Assembly: GCA_963802205.1 (NCBI GenBank)
Contig: CAWDHW010000007.1
Coordinates: forward strand, 42,394-106,393
Length of the DNA: 64,000 bases
Source of the DNA: DYRB01 sp963802205
GTDB taxonomy: Bacteria; Pseudomonadota; Gammaproteobacteria; Chromatiales; Chromatiaceae
Reading direction: 5' to 3'
Notes under the pieces: generated by a model
What the model saw: the letters and a program-made list of their open reading frames with translations, nothing else
Database searches by the model: none
Told to the model about the DNA's origin: nothing
Position numbers and translations under genes: made by a program
In this document: positions 18,442 to 28,853 of the stretch, one piece after another
Layout: the number at the start of each line of letters is the position of its first letter
How positions within the stretch are numbered: the first letter of the stretch is position 1

Positions 18442-19080
18442 ATGGACCTCGGTATTGAGGTGCGGGATCGCTTTATCTGTCACGCAGGCTTCCTGACGCT
18501 GGTACGCTATCGGCTGCGCCATGGCCTGTTTGGCGGCGGCTGGAGCGATGTCATTACGCGGGAGTGTATTGAGCGCCTGAATGCCGCGGCGGTGTTATTG
18601 TATGACCCCTGCCGCGATCTGGTAGTGATGGTAGAGCAATTCCGCATTGGTGCCCTGGAGTGCGAATCCGGTGCCTGGGTGGCGGAACCACCGGGGGGCC
18701 TGGTCGCACCGGGGGACGATCCCGCCGCCGTAGCGGTACGGGAGGCCCGCGAGGAGACCGGGTGCAGCGTCACGGACATCCAGCCTATTGCAAGCTTCCA
18801 CGTGAGCCCCGGGGTATCGGCGGAGCGCCTCCACCTGTTCTGCGGCCGTACCGACGCAAGTCGCGCGGGGGGCATCCATGGCCTGGCCGCCGAGGGCGAG
18901 GACATTCGGGTCTTGGTGCTGGATGCAAAGCAGGCCCTGGCAGACGTCCAGGCTGGTCGAATGGGGACCATGACCGCTATCATCGCGCTCCAGTGGCTGG
19001 CGTTGAACCGGCAACGGCTAAGGCGGACCTGGTGCCCCGGGGTGGTACCAGGGACAGACTTCTCGGGTCCGGATCTGTGA
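18442..19080 (+). CDS. nudF: NudF-type ADP-ribose pyrophosphatase (Nudix hydrolase)
   Basis: A 212-residue cytosolic hydrolase that converts ADP-ribose to AMP and ribose 5-phosphate. The Nudix box GLVAPGDDPAAVAVREAREE has the REAREETG core; the first Glu of the box is Asp here. The segment GGIHGLAAEGEDIRVLVL near residue 155 closely resembles E. coli NudF, and ALQWL near the C-terminus is also shared. ATG 18442 (MDLGIEVRDR) has the better ribosome site (GGGGATGG); ATG 18418 is the alternative. The lytic transglycosylase gene follows after 28 bases. Confidence 0.88.
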   Translation: MDLGIEVRDRFICHAGFLTLVRYRLRHGLFGGGWSDVITRECIERLNAAAVLLYDPCRDLVVMVEQFRIGALECESGAWVAEPPGGLVAPGDDPAAVAVREAREETGCSVTDIQPIASFHVSPGVSAERLHLFCGRTDASRAGGIHGLAAEGEDIRVLVLDAKQALADVQAGRMGTMTAIIALQWLALNRQRLRRTWCPGVVPGTDFSGPDL

Positions 19081-19108
19081 CCGACGCGGCAATCTGAAGA
19101 GGGAGACT

Positions 19109-19858
19109 GTGCAAATCCACCGCTGTTGTTCGAGGTTCGGAACCCTGTGCCTGGTGCTGGCGGGGGTGCTTGCCCTGGGTACGACGCGGCAGGCCCTGGC
19201 CGATGTTTACAAGTACGTCGATCCCAGCGGCAAGGTCTACTTCACCGATGTGCCTTTGAGCGGCGCCAAGTTCACACTGGAGTGGCAACGCGCCTCAGCC
19301 AAGCTGATCGACGAAAACAAGAAGAAGCTCCTCGCCTCCGGACGGGTCGAGGCCCCGAGCAAGTCGGCCACCAAGCGCCGCAACGAGCATGCCCGACTGA
19401 TCGATGCGGCGGCCCGCCAGTACGGGCTGATACCGGAACTCCTCCACGCCGTCATACGCACCGAGTCGGCCTACAACCCAGGCGCTGTCTCGTCCGCCGG
19501 CGCCATCGGCCTAATGCAACTCATGCCAGGCACCGCCGCTCGCTACAAGGTGCGGGACATCTGGGAGCCGGCGGCGAATGTGCGCGGCGGGGCCGCCTAT
19601 CTGCGCGACCTGCTGGATATGTTCGATCAGGACCTGCGCCTGGCCTTGGCGGGATACAACGCAGGCGAGGGCGCGGTCATCAAATACGGTCGCCAGATCC
19701 CGCCCTACCCCGAGACCCAGCAGTATGTTCGCAAGGTCCTGCAATTCCTCTGGGACGAGCAGCGCTCGGTACCCGCACGCAAGACCCAGCCGTTGGCCCT
19801 GGCGACCGCACACAAGATCCAGGCATCGGCTCTGACGAAAATCGCCAAGGCACCATAG
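19109..19858 (+). CDS. Lytic transglycosylase (SLT domain) with N-terminal DUF4124
   Basis: A 249-residue exported murein lytic transglycosylase. The signal peptide ends about residue 31 (RQALA before DVYKYVD). DUF4124 spans about 32-60 (DVYKYVDPSGKVYFTDVPL). The SLT domain spans about 95-220: catalytic Glu119 in HAVIRTESAYNP, then SSAGAIGLMQLMPGTA, NVRGGAAYL and ALAGYNAGEGAV. GTG at 19109 follows GAGGGAG. It may be co-transcribed with nudF. Confidence 0.93.
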   Translation: MQIHRCCSRFGTLCLVLAGVLALGTTRQALADVYKYVDPSGKVYFTDVPLSGAKFTLEWQRASAKLIDENKKKLLASGRVEAPSKSATKRRNEHARLIDAAARQYGLIPELLHAVIRTESAYNPGAVSSAGAIGLMQLMPGTAARYKVRDIWEPAANVRGGAAYLRDLLDMFDQDLRLALAGYNAGEGAVIKYGRQIPPYPETQQYVRKVLQFLWDEQRSVPARKTQPLALATAHKIQASALTKIAKAP

Positions 19859-20034
19859 GGCTCAAGCACCGGTATGACGTTGACGGAAGACGCGCCGCCT
19901 TACCCTCGGGGATCGGCATCGCTCTTCGGCGTCGTGCGGATGGCATGAACGAAAACACCGTAATACTGCCTTCGACCCTCGGCGGTTCCGCGACACCAGC
20001 AACGACATCGGCGCACCCACGCAGGGTCCTGGCA

Positions 20035-20728
20035 TCAGGGGACATCCACCAGACTGGCCGCGACCGGATGTAGGGAGGTCCGCACCTGCCCCGCATCCGC
20101 CGTGCTGTCGGTCGGACGGACCACCCAGCAGGTGTACATGCCGGCGGTAGCGGCAGCATCCAGCTCCCCCACAAGGTCGGACAGGAAGCGAACCTCCGCG
20201 GGCGGGACACCGATGGCCGCAGCGATGCGGCGGTAGGACTCCGGGTCCGTCTTGGGCCCCGAAGTGGTGTCGAAGAGACCGCGCAAGAGCGGGCGCAGAT
20301 CGCCGTCAATGGTGTGGGCAAAATAGAGGTCTTGGGCGCGGATGGACCCCGACGAGTAGACGTAGACCGGCACCCCTGCGGCATGCCAGGCGCGCAGCCG
20401 CGCCAGGGCATCGGGGTAGATCTCGGCGCGGAAGTGCCCTTCGCGATAGCCGTGCTCCCAGATCAGCCCCTGCAACGCCTTGAGGGGCGTCACCTTGGCA
20501 TCCGCCGCAATCCAGCCCAACAGGCAGCGCGTAACCTGCTCCAGGTCCGCTAGCCGGGACCCCACCCAGGTTTGCCGCCTCGGCGATCAGCGGGACCACC
20601 GCGGGGTCGTCCGCGTGGCGGCGAATGAACTGCGGCAGTGCGGCGGCGGCATAGGGAAACAGGACCTCGCGGACGAAGGCAACGGGCCCCAGGGTCCCCT
20701 CGATGTCCGTCAGGATGACCCGGACCAC
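20035..20728 (-). pseudogene. mtnC: mtnC, enolase-phosphatase E1, with one frameshift
   Basis: HAD-family enzyme of the methionine salvage pathway. It enolises and dephosphorylates 2,3-diketo-5-methylthiopentyl-1-phosphate. The first frame (from GTG 20728) gives VRVILTDIEGT with the DxE catalytic pair and FVREVLFPYAAAALPQF. The second frame gives TPLKALQGLIWEHGYREG, VYVYSSGSIRAQDLYF and RFLSDLVGELDAA. The switch lies in the C-rich stretch at about 20555-20570 (run CCCCACCC on the + strand); one extra base explains it. All motifs are intact apart from the shift, so a sequencing indel is plausible. It lies one base downstream of mtnD. Confidence 0.9.
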
Positions 20729-20729
20729 G

Positions 20730-21275
20730 CTAGTTTTCCAGGAGCGGGAAGCGTCTGGCGATGTCGCTCCCGGTGAAGCGGGCCACCCAGCCCTCGGGGT
20801 TGTTAAACAGCCGGATGGCGACGAAGTGGGGGTTGGGGCCCATGTCGAACCAGTGGGTGGCTCCGGCAGGGACCCCGATGAGGTCGCCCTCGGTGCACAG
20901 GACCTCGTAGACCCTGGGGCCTAAGTGCAGGTTGAACTGACCCTGGCCCGCGACGAAGAAGCGCACCTCATCCTCGCCGTGGCTGTGCTCGGCGAGGAAC
21001 TTCTGGCGCAGAGCCACCTTGTCCGGGTGATCGGCGTTCAGGCTGACCACATCGACGGTCTGGTAGCCCGCCTCGGCCCTGAGCCGGTCGATGTCCCCAC
21101 GGTAGGCGGCGATCACCGCCTCTTGGGGATCACCGGGTCGGATGGGTGCATCCGCCCGCCACTGTTCGAAGCGCACCCCTTCCGTCGCCAGGGTTGCGGC
21201 AATGTTCGGGTGATCCGTAAGCACCGCCAGGGCAACCCCCGGGATATCGTCGGCGTAGACCGTCAGCTTGCTCAT
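20730..21275 (-). CDS. mtnD: MtnD, acireductone dioxygenase
   Basis: A 181-residue cupin enzyme of methionine salvage. With Fe it forms the methionine precursor 2-keto-4-methylthiobutyrate plus formate; with Ni it forms an off-pathway product. The metal ligands are His97 and His99 in AEHSHGEDEVRFF, Glu103, and His141 in VPAGATHWFDMG. ATG 21275 (MSKLTVYADD) has a GGGAG ribosome site, so the longer upstream frame was rejected. The gene is followed directly by mtnC. The upstream pathway gene mtnB is not in the window. Confidence 0.96.
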   Translation of the reverse strand: MSKLTVYADDIPGVALAVLTDHPNIAATLATEGVRFEQWRADAPIRPGDPQEAVIAAYRGDIDRLRAEAGYQTVDVVSLNADHPDKVALRQKFLAEHSHGEDEVRFFVAGQGQFNLHLGPRVYEVLCTEGDLIGVPAGATHWFDMGPNPHFVAIRLFNNPEGWVARFTGSDIARRFPLLEN

Positions 21276-21407
21276 GCAATCTCCCATCAATCCTGCATTG
21301 GCCCCCGGGCCCGGCGCACGGATCATAGCGCAGCCGCCCCTGACGGCGCGCCCTCGGCCAGAAATACCCTGGCGTCCCGGGGCTGCGTGAACGACGCCTG
21401 CCCGATC

Positions 21408-22040
21408 CTACGTCTGTTCCTCTCCCCAACGCCGCCCAAGCCGGTGGGGTACACCCAGGTGATCGAGGACCCGGGCGACCATGAAGTCGATGATGTCGGC
21501 CACACTTGAGGGGTTGAAGTAGAAACCCGGATTGGCGGGCATGATGACGGCCCCGGCACGGGCGAGCCGCAGCATGTTCTCCAGGTGGATGACGGAGAAG
21601 GGCGTCTCACGCACCACCAGGATGAGCTTTCGCCCCTCCTTCATGGCCACATCGGCGGCGCGGTCGATAAGGTCGCCGCTCACCCCGCAGGCGATGCTGG
21701 CAAGTGTCCCTGTGGTACAGGGACAAACGACCATGGCGTCCGGCGGATTGGTCCCGCTGGCGACCGGGGCCGTCCACTCCTGGCGGCCGAAGACGCGTAA
21801 CTGGCCGGTGGCGGCCTGAAAGTGCTCGGCGAAAAAGCGTTCCATGTCCACGGGGTTGGAGGGGATGGTCAGCCCCGCCTCCATCTTGAGGACGATCTGC
21901 CCGGCCTGGGAGACCATGAGATAGACCCGTACCCCGGCCTGGATCAGGCACTCCAGGAGGCGCAGCCCGTATTGGGTCCCGGAGGCCCCGGTCATCGCCA
22001 GGGCGATGGTCTTGGGCCAGATCGGTAGAGGGTCGGACAT
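21408..22040 (-). CDS. ubiX: UbiX flavin prenyltransferase
   Basis: A 210-residue enzyme that prenylates FMN, giving the cofactor for the UbiD decarboxylase of ubiquinone synthesis. It shows ALAMTGASGTQYGLRLLE near the N-terminus, PCTTGTLASIACGVSGDLI in the middle and the signature ENMLRLARAGAVIMPANPGF. ATG 22040 follows AGGAG at good spacing; the open frame extends far upstream but reads as non-coding. UbiD is not in the window. Confidence 0.95.
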   Translation of the reverse strand: MSDPLPIWPKTIALAMTGASGTQYGLRLLECLIQAGVRVYLMVSQAGQIVLKMEAGLTIPSNPVDMERFFAEHFQAATGQLRVFGRQEWTAPVASGTNPPDAMVVCPCTTGTLASIACGVSGDLIDRAADVAMKEGRKLILVVRETPFSVIHLENMLRLARAGAVIMPANPGFYFNPSSVADIIDFMVARVLDHLGVPHRLGRRWGEEQT

Positions 22041-22071
22041 GGGGGCTCCTGGGTCGCCGGATCGACGCAGC

Positions 22072-22091
22072 CCCCCTTTTCCTAAAGGGGG
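22072..22091. terminator. Hairpin between the ACT-domain gene and ubiX
   Basis: A perfect 8-bp stem, CCCCCTTT and AAAGGGGG around the loop TCCT. It lies just 3' of the short ACT-domain gene on the minus strand. It could be a weak terminator or a dispersed repeat unit. Confidence 0.45.
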
Positions 22092-22108
22092 CGAGGGGGC
22101 CTTCGGGG

Positions 22109-22333
22109 TCACCACAAACTTTTCTCCCATTCTCGAACAGGCCATCGGGGGTGATCCAGGATGTGCCTGGCCCGTTCCCACTCTCCCAGGACCAGGCGCA
22201 GGATGCCGGACCGATCCTTGTCCGCCAGGGACAGGGAGAGGATTTCGATGCCCACTGCGGCGCTGGCGTCCAGCGGGGGCCCCAGGCGACCCGGGCGTTT
22301 CTCCCGGCACGTGAACAACTGTTGCAGCTTCAT
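22109..22333 (-). CDS. Short ACT-domain protein, probably truncated
   Basis: A 74-residue protein holding one ACT-like fold: KRPGRLGPPLDASAAVGIEI matches the PGxL loop and first helix, and SLADKDRSGILRLVL matches the next strands. ACT domains bind small ligands such as amino acids. Stand-alone members of this type normally contain two ACT units and about 140 residues. Here similarity ends at about residue 64 (HPRWPV) and a stop follows ten codons later, so the second unit seems to be missing. The start has a clear GGGAG ribosome site. No frameshift that restores the second half was found. Confidence 0.55.
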   Translation of the reverse strand: MKLQQLFTCREKRPGRLGPPLDASAAVGIEILSLSLADKDRSGILRLVLGEWERARHILDHPRWPVREWEKSLW

Positions 22334-22447
22334 GTCGGACTCCCTCGTGAAGTGGCAATTTAGCGTAAGAAGTGCCGTCCTGATAAGTGTTCGACAGGAT
22401 GTAAGATGCCGGCCGGCGGACGGCGCAAGTCAGGGAGTGGCGCAATA

Positions 22448-22522
22448 GGGGTCTTTTTGGTCACTACAGATGTCGAGATGGCGGCCTTCGTCGGGCGCGT
22501 CATCCATGGGGGACATGTCTGA
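22448..22522 (+). pseudogene. C-terminal remnant of an ABC transporter ATPase
   Basis: Twenty-four codons in frame, reading GVFLVTTDVEMAAFVGRVIH and then GGHV and a stop. This resembles the extreme C-terminus of MacB-type ATPases (VTHDxExAxxxxRVIxxxDGxV), with the H-loop His replaced by Thr. The stop TGA overlaps the permease ATG (TGATG), as in coupled ATPase-permease operons. Upstream of about 22445 the frame no longer resembles an ATPase, so most of the gene is gone. The match is short and rests on pattern recognition. Confidence 0.45.
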
Positions 22523-23727
22523 TGCTGTGGAATGCCCTGCTGCTCGCCCTGCGCGAGATCCGCCGCAACGTCCTGCGCTCGACGCTCACCATCCTCGGTA
22601 TCGTTATCGGAGTGGCGGCAGTCATCGTCATGGTCACCCTGGGGGATGGCGCAACGCTGGCGGTTACCAGTCAGATCCAATCGCTGGGCAGCAACCTGCT
22701 GATGATCCGCACTGGACAACATATGGGGCCCGGGTCCGGCAGTGCTGGTGCCCCCTTCACCTTGGAAGACGCCGTGGCCGTGGGGCGGGATGTCCCCGCG
22801 ATCCTGGCGGTAGCCCCCTCCGCCTCCCAGACCCTGACCGCGGTGGCCGGCAACGCCAACTGGTCGGCCTCGGTCACCGGGACGGACAACCGTTTCTTCG
22901 AGGTGCGAAACTGGACCTTCGCCGCCGGGCGGCCCTTCACCGAGGCGGAGCTGCGCTCCGGGCGTGCCGTCTGCGTCATCGGCGCCACGGTACACAAGGA
23001 ACTGTTCGGGCCACAGGACCCGATCGGTCAAAAGGTCCGCATCAAGGCGGTCGCCTGCGAGGTCGTCGGGCTGCTCCAGGCCAAGGGCCAGAGCACCATG
23101 GGGACGGACCAGGACGACTTGGTGGTCATGCCGCTGCGCACCTTCCACAGGCGCCTGGCGGGCAACCGCAACGTGACGCTCATCCAGGTCTCGGTACGCG
23201 AGGGCGATTCCACGGAAGCGGCCAAGGGGGACATCGAACGCCTGATGCGCAAGCGCCGTCACATCGATGCCAAAGAGCAGGACAACTTCAGCGTCCGCGA
23301 CATGAAGGAGGTCGCCAACATGCTGACCGGGACCACCAAGGTCCTGACGACACTCTTGAGCGCCGTGGCGGCCGTGAGTCTGCTGGTGGGGGGCATCGGG
23401 ATTATGAACATCATGCTGGTGTCGGTGACCGAGCGAACCCGCGAGATTGGCATTCGGCTGGCCATCGGTGCCCTGGAGCGCGAGGTGTTGATGCAGTTCC
23501 TGGTCGAGGCCGTTGCCCTGTCCTCCCTGGGCGGGATCTTGGGGATCGTGCTCGCCATCGGCGCCTCCGTCGGGCTCGCCGGGGTACTGGAGGTCCCCTT
23601 CGTGTTCAATGGCGGCATCGTGGTGACCGCCTTCCTGTTCTCCGCCGCGGTGGGTGTGATCTTCGGCTACTTCCCGGCCCGCCGGGCGGCGCGGCTGGAC
23701 CCTATCGAGGCGCTGAGGAGAGAATAA
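22522..23727 (+). CDS. MacB/FtsX-type ABC transporter permease
   Basis: A 401-residue inner-membrane permease. The N-terminal helix and start ALREIRRNVLRSTLTILGIV match the MacB_PCD region, followed by a periplasmic domain of about 45-270. Three membrane helices follow, containing GGIGIMNIMLVSVTERTREI and GIRLAIGA, and the conserved end PARRAARLDPIEALRRE. Such permeases pair with an ATPase and usually an HlyD-like adaptor for export of macrolides, lipoproteins or peptides. No intact ATPase or adaptor is present here, so the gene is an orphan, or depends on an ATPase encoded elsewhere. Confidence 0.88.
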   Translation: MLWNALLLALREIRRNVLRSTLTILGIVIGVAAVIVMVTLGDGATLAVTSQIQSLGSNLLMIRTGQHMGPGSGSAGAPFTLEDAVAVGRDVPAILAVAPSASQTLTAVAGNANWSASVTGTDNRFFEVRNWTFAAGRPFTEAELRSGRAVCVIGATVHKELFGPQDPIGQKVRIKAVACEVVGLLQAKGQSTMGTDQDDLVVMPLRTFHRRLAGNRNVTLIQVSVREGDSTEAAKGDIERLMRKRRHIDAKEQDNFSVRDMKEVANMLTGTTKVLTTLLSAVAAVSLLVGGIGIMNIMLVSVTERTREIGIRLAIGALEREVLMQFLVEAVALSSLGGILGIVLAIGASVGLAGVLEVPFVFNGGIVVTAFLFSAAVGVIFGYFPARRAARLDPIEALRRE

Positions 23728-23952
23728 CAGCATCATTGCGGCCGGAAGTACCGAAATTCATGGGTCCGTGCTAAGCGCCATTGCCGCGCCGGCGTGAAAC
23801 CGGCGGCCGCTAGCTTCTTTGCCGATTCAAGCTGGGGTTTGGTCACCGGAACCGCCTGGGCCTGACCCCGCCAAGGGCCCGCTCCCTGCGCGGTTGAGGG
23901 GTGGCACCGTGGGGCTACAATGCCGCCCTTGCCCAAAGCCCAGGCCCGCCCC

Positions 23953-26190
<2,238 letters not shown>

Positions 26191-26311
26191 CGGGGTGGAG
26201 TCTGTCCGGGGCATCAGGCATAGCAGATGTGCCTACTCTGGACATCCGCCCCTGCATACCGCCAACGCGGCCCAAAGGCCGCGCCTGTTTGTCGCGCGCC
26301 TGCCCCGTCGG

Positions 26312-26986
26312 CTATCCCTCGGTGATGGGGACTATGGTGATGTCCACCCGGCGGTTGAGGCGACGACCGGCGTCCGTGTCATTGGCGGCAACGGGGTTGT
26401 TCATCCCGTAGCCGGCAGCATAGATGCGCGGCGGCGCCACGCCGTCCTGCTCCAGGTAGCTGCGCACGGCGCCGGCACGGCGCTCGGAGAGGACCTGGTT
26501 GTGCTGCGCCGAACCTGTGTTATCGGTATGACCGGCAACCTTGAGCTCGGTCTTACCGTACTTGTTCACGATCCCGGCAATCTTGTCCATGGTGCTGTCG
26601 AAGCTAGGCTTGATGCGGTCGGAGTCCACCTCGAAGCTGGTCTCCCCGGTCATGCCCACCAGCAACTGGTCGTTGGGCAGCTTCTCGACCCGGATGACCC
26701 CCGCGGCGATCTCAGGGGCCAGTTCCTTCTCGAAGTCCTTGCGCTGGTTCTCCATGTAGGCCCCCGCCATACCCCCCGCCAGGGCACCGCCAATGGCCCC
26801 GATCAGGGCCCCGCGGCCGGCATTGCCGCTGAAGGAACCGATAGCGGCCCCCAGGGCTGCGCCGCCAAGGGTGCCGATCGCGGCACCCTTGCCGGTGTCG
26901 GTCATGTTGCCGTCGGAGGCACAACCGGCGAACAGGACGCTGAGGGTCGCGGCAGTACCGGCGACCTTGGCGAGACGATGATTCAT
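26312..26986 (-). CDS. OmpA-family lipoprotein with glycine-zipper segment
   Basis: A 224-residue outer-membrane lipoprotein. The signal peptide ends at the lipobox LFAGC (Cys22). A glycine-zipper region at about 34-78 (GAAIGTLGGAALGAAIGSF and a second Gly/Ala-rich stretch) precedes the OmpA-like peptidoglycan-binding domain at about 110-222, with VAGHTDNTGSAQHNQVLSER and RRLNRRVDITI. Similar to E. coli YiaD. It should tether the outer membrane to murein. Monocistronic by spacing. Confidence 0.93.
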   Translation of the reverse strand: MNHRLAKVAGTAATLSVLFAGCASDGNMTDTGKGAAIGTLGGAALGAAIGSFSGNAGRGALIGAIGGALAGGMAGAYMENQRKDFEKELAPEIAAGVIRVEKLPNDQLLVGMTGETSFEVDSDRIKPSFDSTMDKIAGIVNKYGKTELKVAGHTDNTGSAQHNQVLSERRAGAVRSYLEQDGVAPPRIYAAGYGMNNPVAANDTDAGRRLNRRVDITIVPITEG

Positions 26987-27090
26987 AAGTACTCCTGGCA
27001 GTTGATCGTTGTCTTGTGGGGTAGGTACGGGCGTGGGACCGGCAGATCTGGGCCCCAGGCCTGGCCTGCGATCATACCAAAGGCGGTCAT

Positions 27091-28824
27091 CTACTCGCCC
27101 GTCATCAGATCCGCTTGCGCCACCCGCCCCCAGAACCCCAGGTGCATGGCGCGACTGGCCTCGGCGTCGATGATGACCTCAATGAGCCGCGGCCCGGGTA
27201 CCACGAGCCCCTCCGCCAGTGCCCTACGGAACCCGTCGCCGTCGCTGACCCGGCAGTGGGCCAAGCGGAATGGGCGGGCCAGGTCCGCCAGGTCGAGGTC
27301 CAACGGTGTGCGCCACAGGGCCTCGAAGGCCGGGAGCCCGTGTTGGGGCAGGTAGTCGAAGATGCGGCCCCCGCCATTGTTGAGGACGATCAAGGGTCGG
27401 CGCAGCCGTCCCGCCAGCAGCAGACCGCTGAGGTCATGGGCCAGACTCAGGTCCCCCAGCAGCCCCAGGGTCGGGACCCCGGCCGCGTTGAGCCCGGCGA
27501 GGGTTGAGGTTTGACCGTCGATACCGCTGGCCCCGCGATTGCCGAAGACCGCCAGGGGTGCCAGACGGGTCCCGGACCAGGTGTCGAGCTGGCGGATGGG
27601 GAGCGAGTTGGCGCAAAAGAGCCCATCCCCCGCAGGGAGTGCGGCGAGTAGGTCGCCCATTAGGTGGGCCTCGCACCAAGGCGACCCGTCCAGGTGGGCC
27701 GCGGCCAGGGCGCAGACCCGCCGCTCGGCCCGCCTCCAGGCAACGAGCCAGCCCGGGTCCGGTTGCACCAGCCCGGCCCCCGCCAACCGGCGAAAGAAGG
27801 CCCCCGGGTCGGCGATCACCTGGGCAATGGCGTCGTGGGTCGGGTCGGCCCAGCGTCCGGCAGGGTCCAGTAGCAAGGTCGGGACCCCGGTGAGCCATTC
27901 CCCAAGGGTCTTGGAGACCGGGGCGGCACCGAGGCGCAGGACCCAGTCCGGGCGCAGGGCCGCTGCGGCGACGGGGTTGCGCAGCAAGGCATCGTAGCGT
28001 GCGATGCGCCCGGGCCCCGCTGCGCCGAAGCGCAGCCCCGAGAGTGGATCGGTGAGGACCGGCAGGTGCAGGGCACTGGCACAAGCCCACAGGTCGGGTG
28101 CACAACCCGCCAGGTCCCCGGGACCGCAGCAGATCAGGCCGCGCCCTGGTGGCAGCGGTGGCAGAACGGACTGGTCAAGCCCAGACCAGCCCGCAATGGG
28201 CGTTGGAGCCTGGTGCTCGGGCCGGGCGTCGCATCCGGTCGTCGGGACCAGGGGCTCGGGGAACGGGAGGTTGATGTGTACCGGGCCCGGCCGCGGACCC
28301 AGGGCGACGGTCGCCGCCCGCCGGCCCAGGGCACGCATGGCCTTAAGCGCGGCGAGCCCAGTCTGAGGCGGGCCCGGGTCGTGGAACTCCCGTGCAAAAG
28401 GGCCGAACAGGCGGGCCTGGTCGATGGTCTGGTTGGCCCCCCAGCCACGCAGTTGGGGCGGGCGATCAGCGGTGAGCAGGACCAGGGGGACACCCCACTC
28501 GCTGGCCTCGATGACCGCCGGGACCCAGTGTCCGGGGGCGCTGCCGGAGGTACACAGGAGGACCACCGGCCGCCGCGAGGCCCGCGCCAAGCCTAGGGCG
28601 AAGAAGGCGGCGCTGCGCTCGTCGAGGATGGGGGTCAAGGTCAATCCCTGACCCAGACCGGACCCCGACCCAGCCTCGGCAAGACGTTGGGCGGCCAAGA
28701 CCACCGGGGTCGAGCGCGACCCCGGGGACAGGACCAGGTGCTCCGCGCCCCCAGCCAGGAGCCCGTCGAGCAGGGCCAGGGCCCAGCGCAGGTTGATGCA
28801 GGCGGTGTCGGCGGGTCCGTTCAT
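27091..28824 (-). CDS. menD: MenD, SEPHCHC synthase of menaquinone synthesis
   Basis: A 577-residue thiamine-diphosphate enzyme that joins isochorismate and 2-oxoglutarate in menaquinone synthesis. The N-terminal HLVLSPGSRSTPVVLAA is the family signature. ADRPPQLRGWGANQTIDQ is the next conserved block. NRGASGIDGQTSTLAGLNAA and the ThDP/Mg region LLGDLSLAHDLSGLL with LNNGGGRIFDYLPQ follow. ATG 28824 was chosen because INLRWALALL then sits at the usual distance from the N-terminus; ATG 28842 is also possible. It lies directly after menF. No other men genes are in the window. Confidence 0.94.
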   Translation of the reverse strand: MNGPADTACINLRWALALLDGLLAGGAEHLVLSPGSRSTPVVLAAQRLAEAGSGSGLGQGLTLTPILDERSAAFFALGLARASRRPVVLLCTSGSAPGHWVPAVIEASEWGVPLVLLTADRPPQLRGWGANQTIDQARLFGPFAREFHDPGPPQTGLAALKAMRALGRRAATVALGPRPGPVHINLPFPEPLVPTTGCDARPEHQAPTPIAGWSGLDQSVLPPLPPGRGLICCGPGDLAGCAPDLWACASALHLPVLTDPLSGLRFGAAGPGRIARYDALLRNPVAAAALRPDWVLRLGAAPVSKTLGEWLTGVPTLLLDPAGRWADPTHDAIAQVIADPGAFFRRLAGAGLVQPDPGWLVAWRRAERRVCALAAAHLDGSPWCEAHLMGDLLAALPAGDGLFCANSLPIRQLDTWSGTRLAPLAVFGNRGASGIDGQTSTLAGLNAAGVPTLGLLGDLSLAHDLSGLLLAGRLRRPLIVLNNGGGRIFDYLPQHGLPAFEALWRTPLDLDLADLARPFRLAHCRVSDGDGFRRALAEGLVVPGPRLIEVIIDAEASRAMHLGFWGRVAQADLMTGE

Positions 28825-28853
28825 GCAGTGGCCGTCTGCCATCCGACCGGGCA

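Noticed and set aside
22360..23736. 458-codon minus-strand open frame opposite the MacB-type permease
   Set aside because: Antisense shadow with repetitive Gly/His/Asp/Gln sequence; the plus strand encodes a clear permease.
23728..23952. Inverted GC-rich stretch between the permease and the radical SAM gene as a mobile element
   Set aside because: Only short imperfect complementarity; no terminal repeats or target duplication could be defined.
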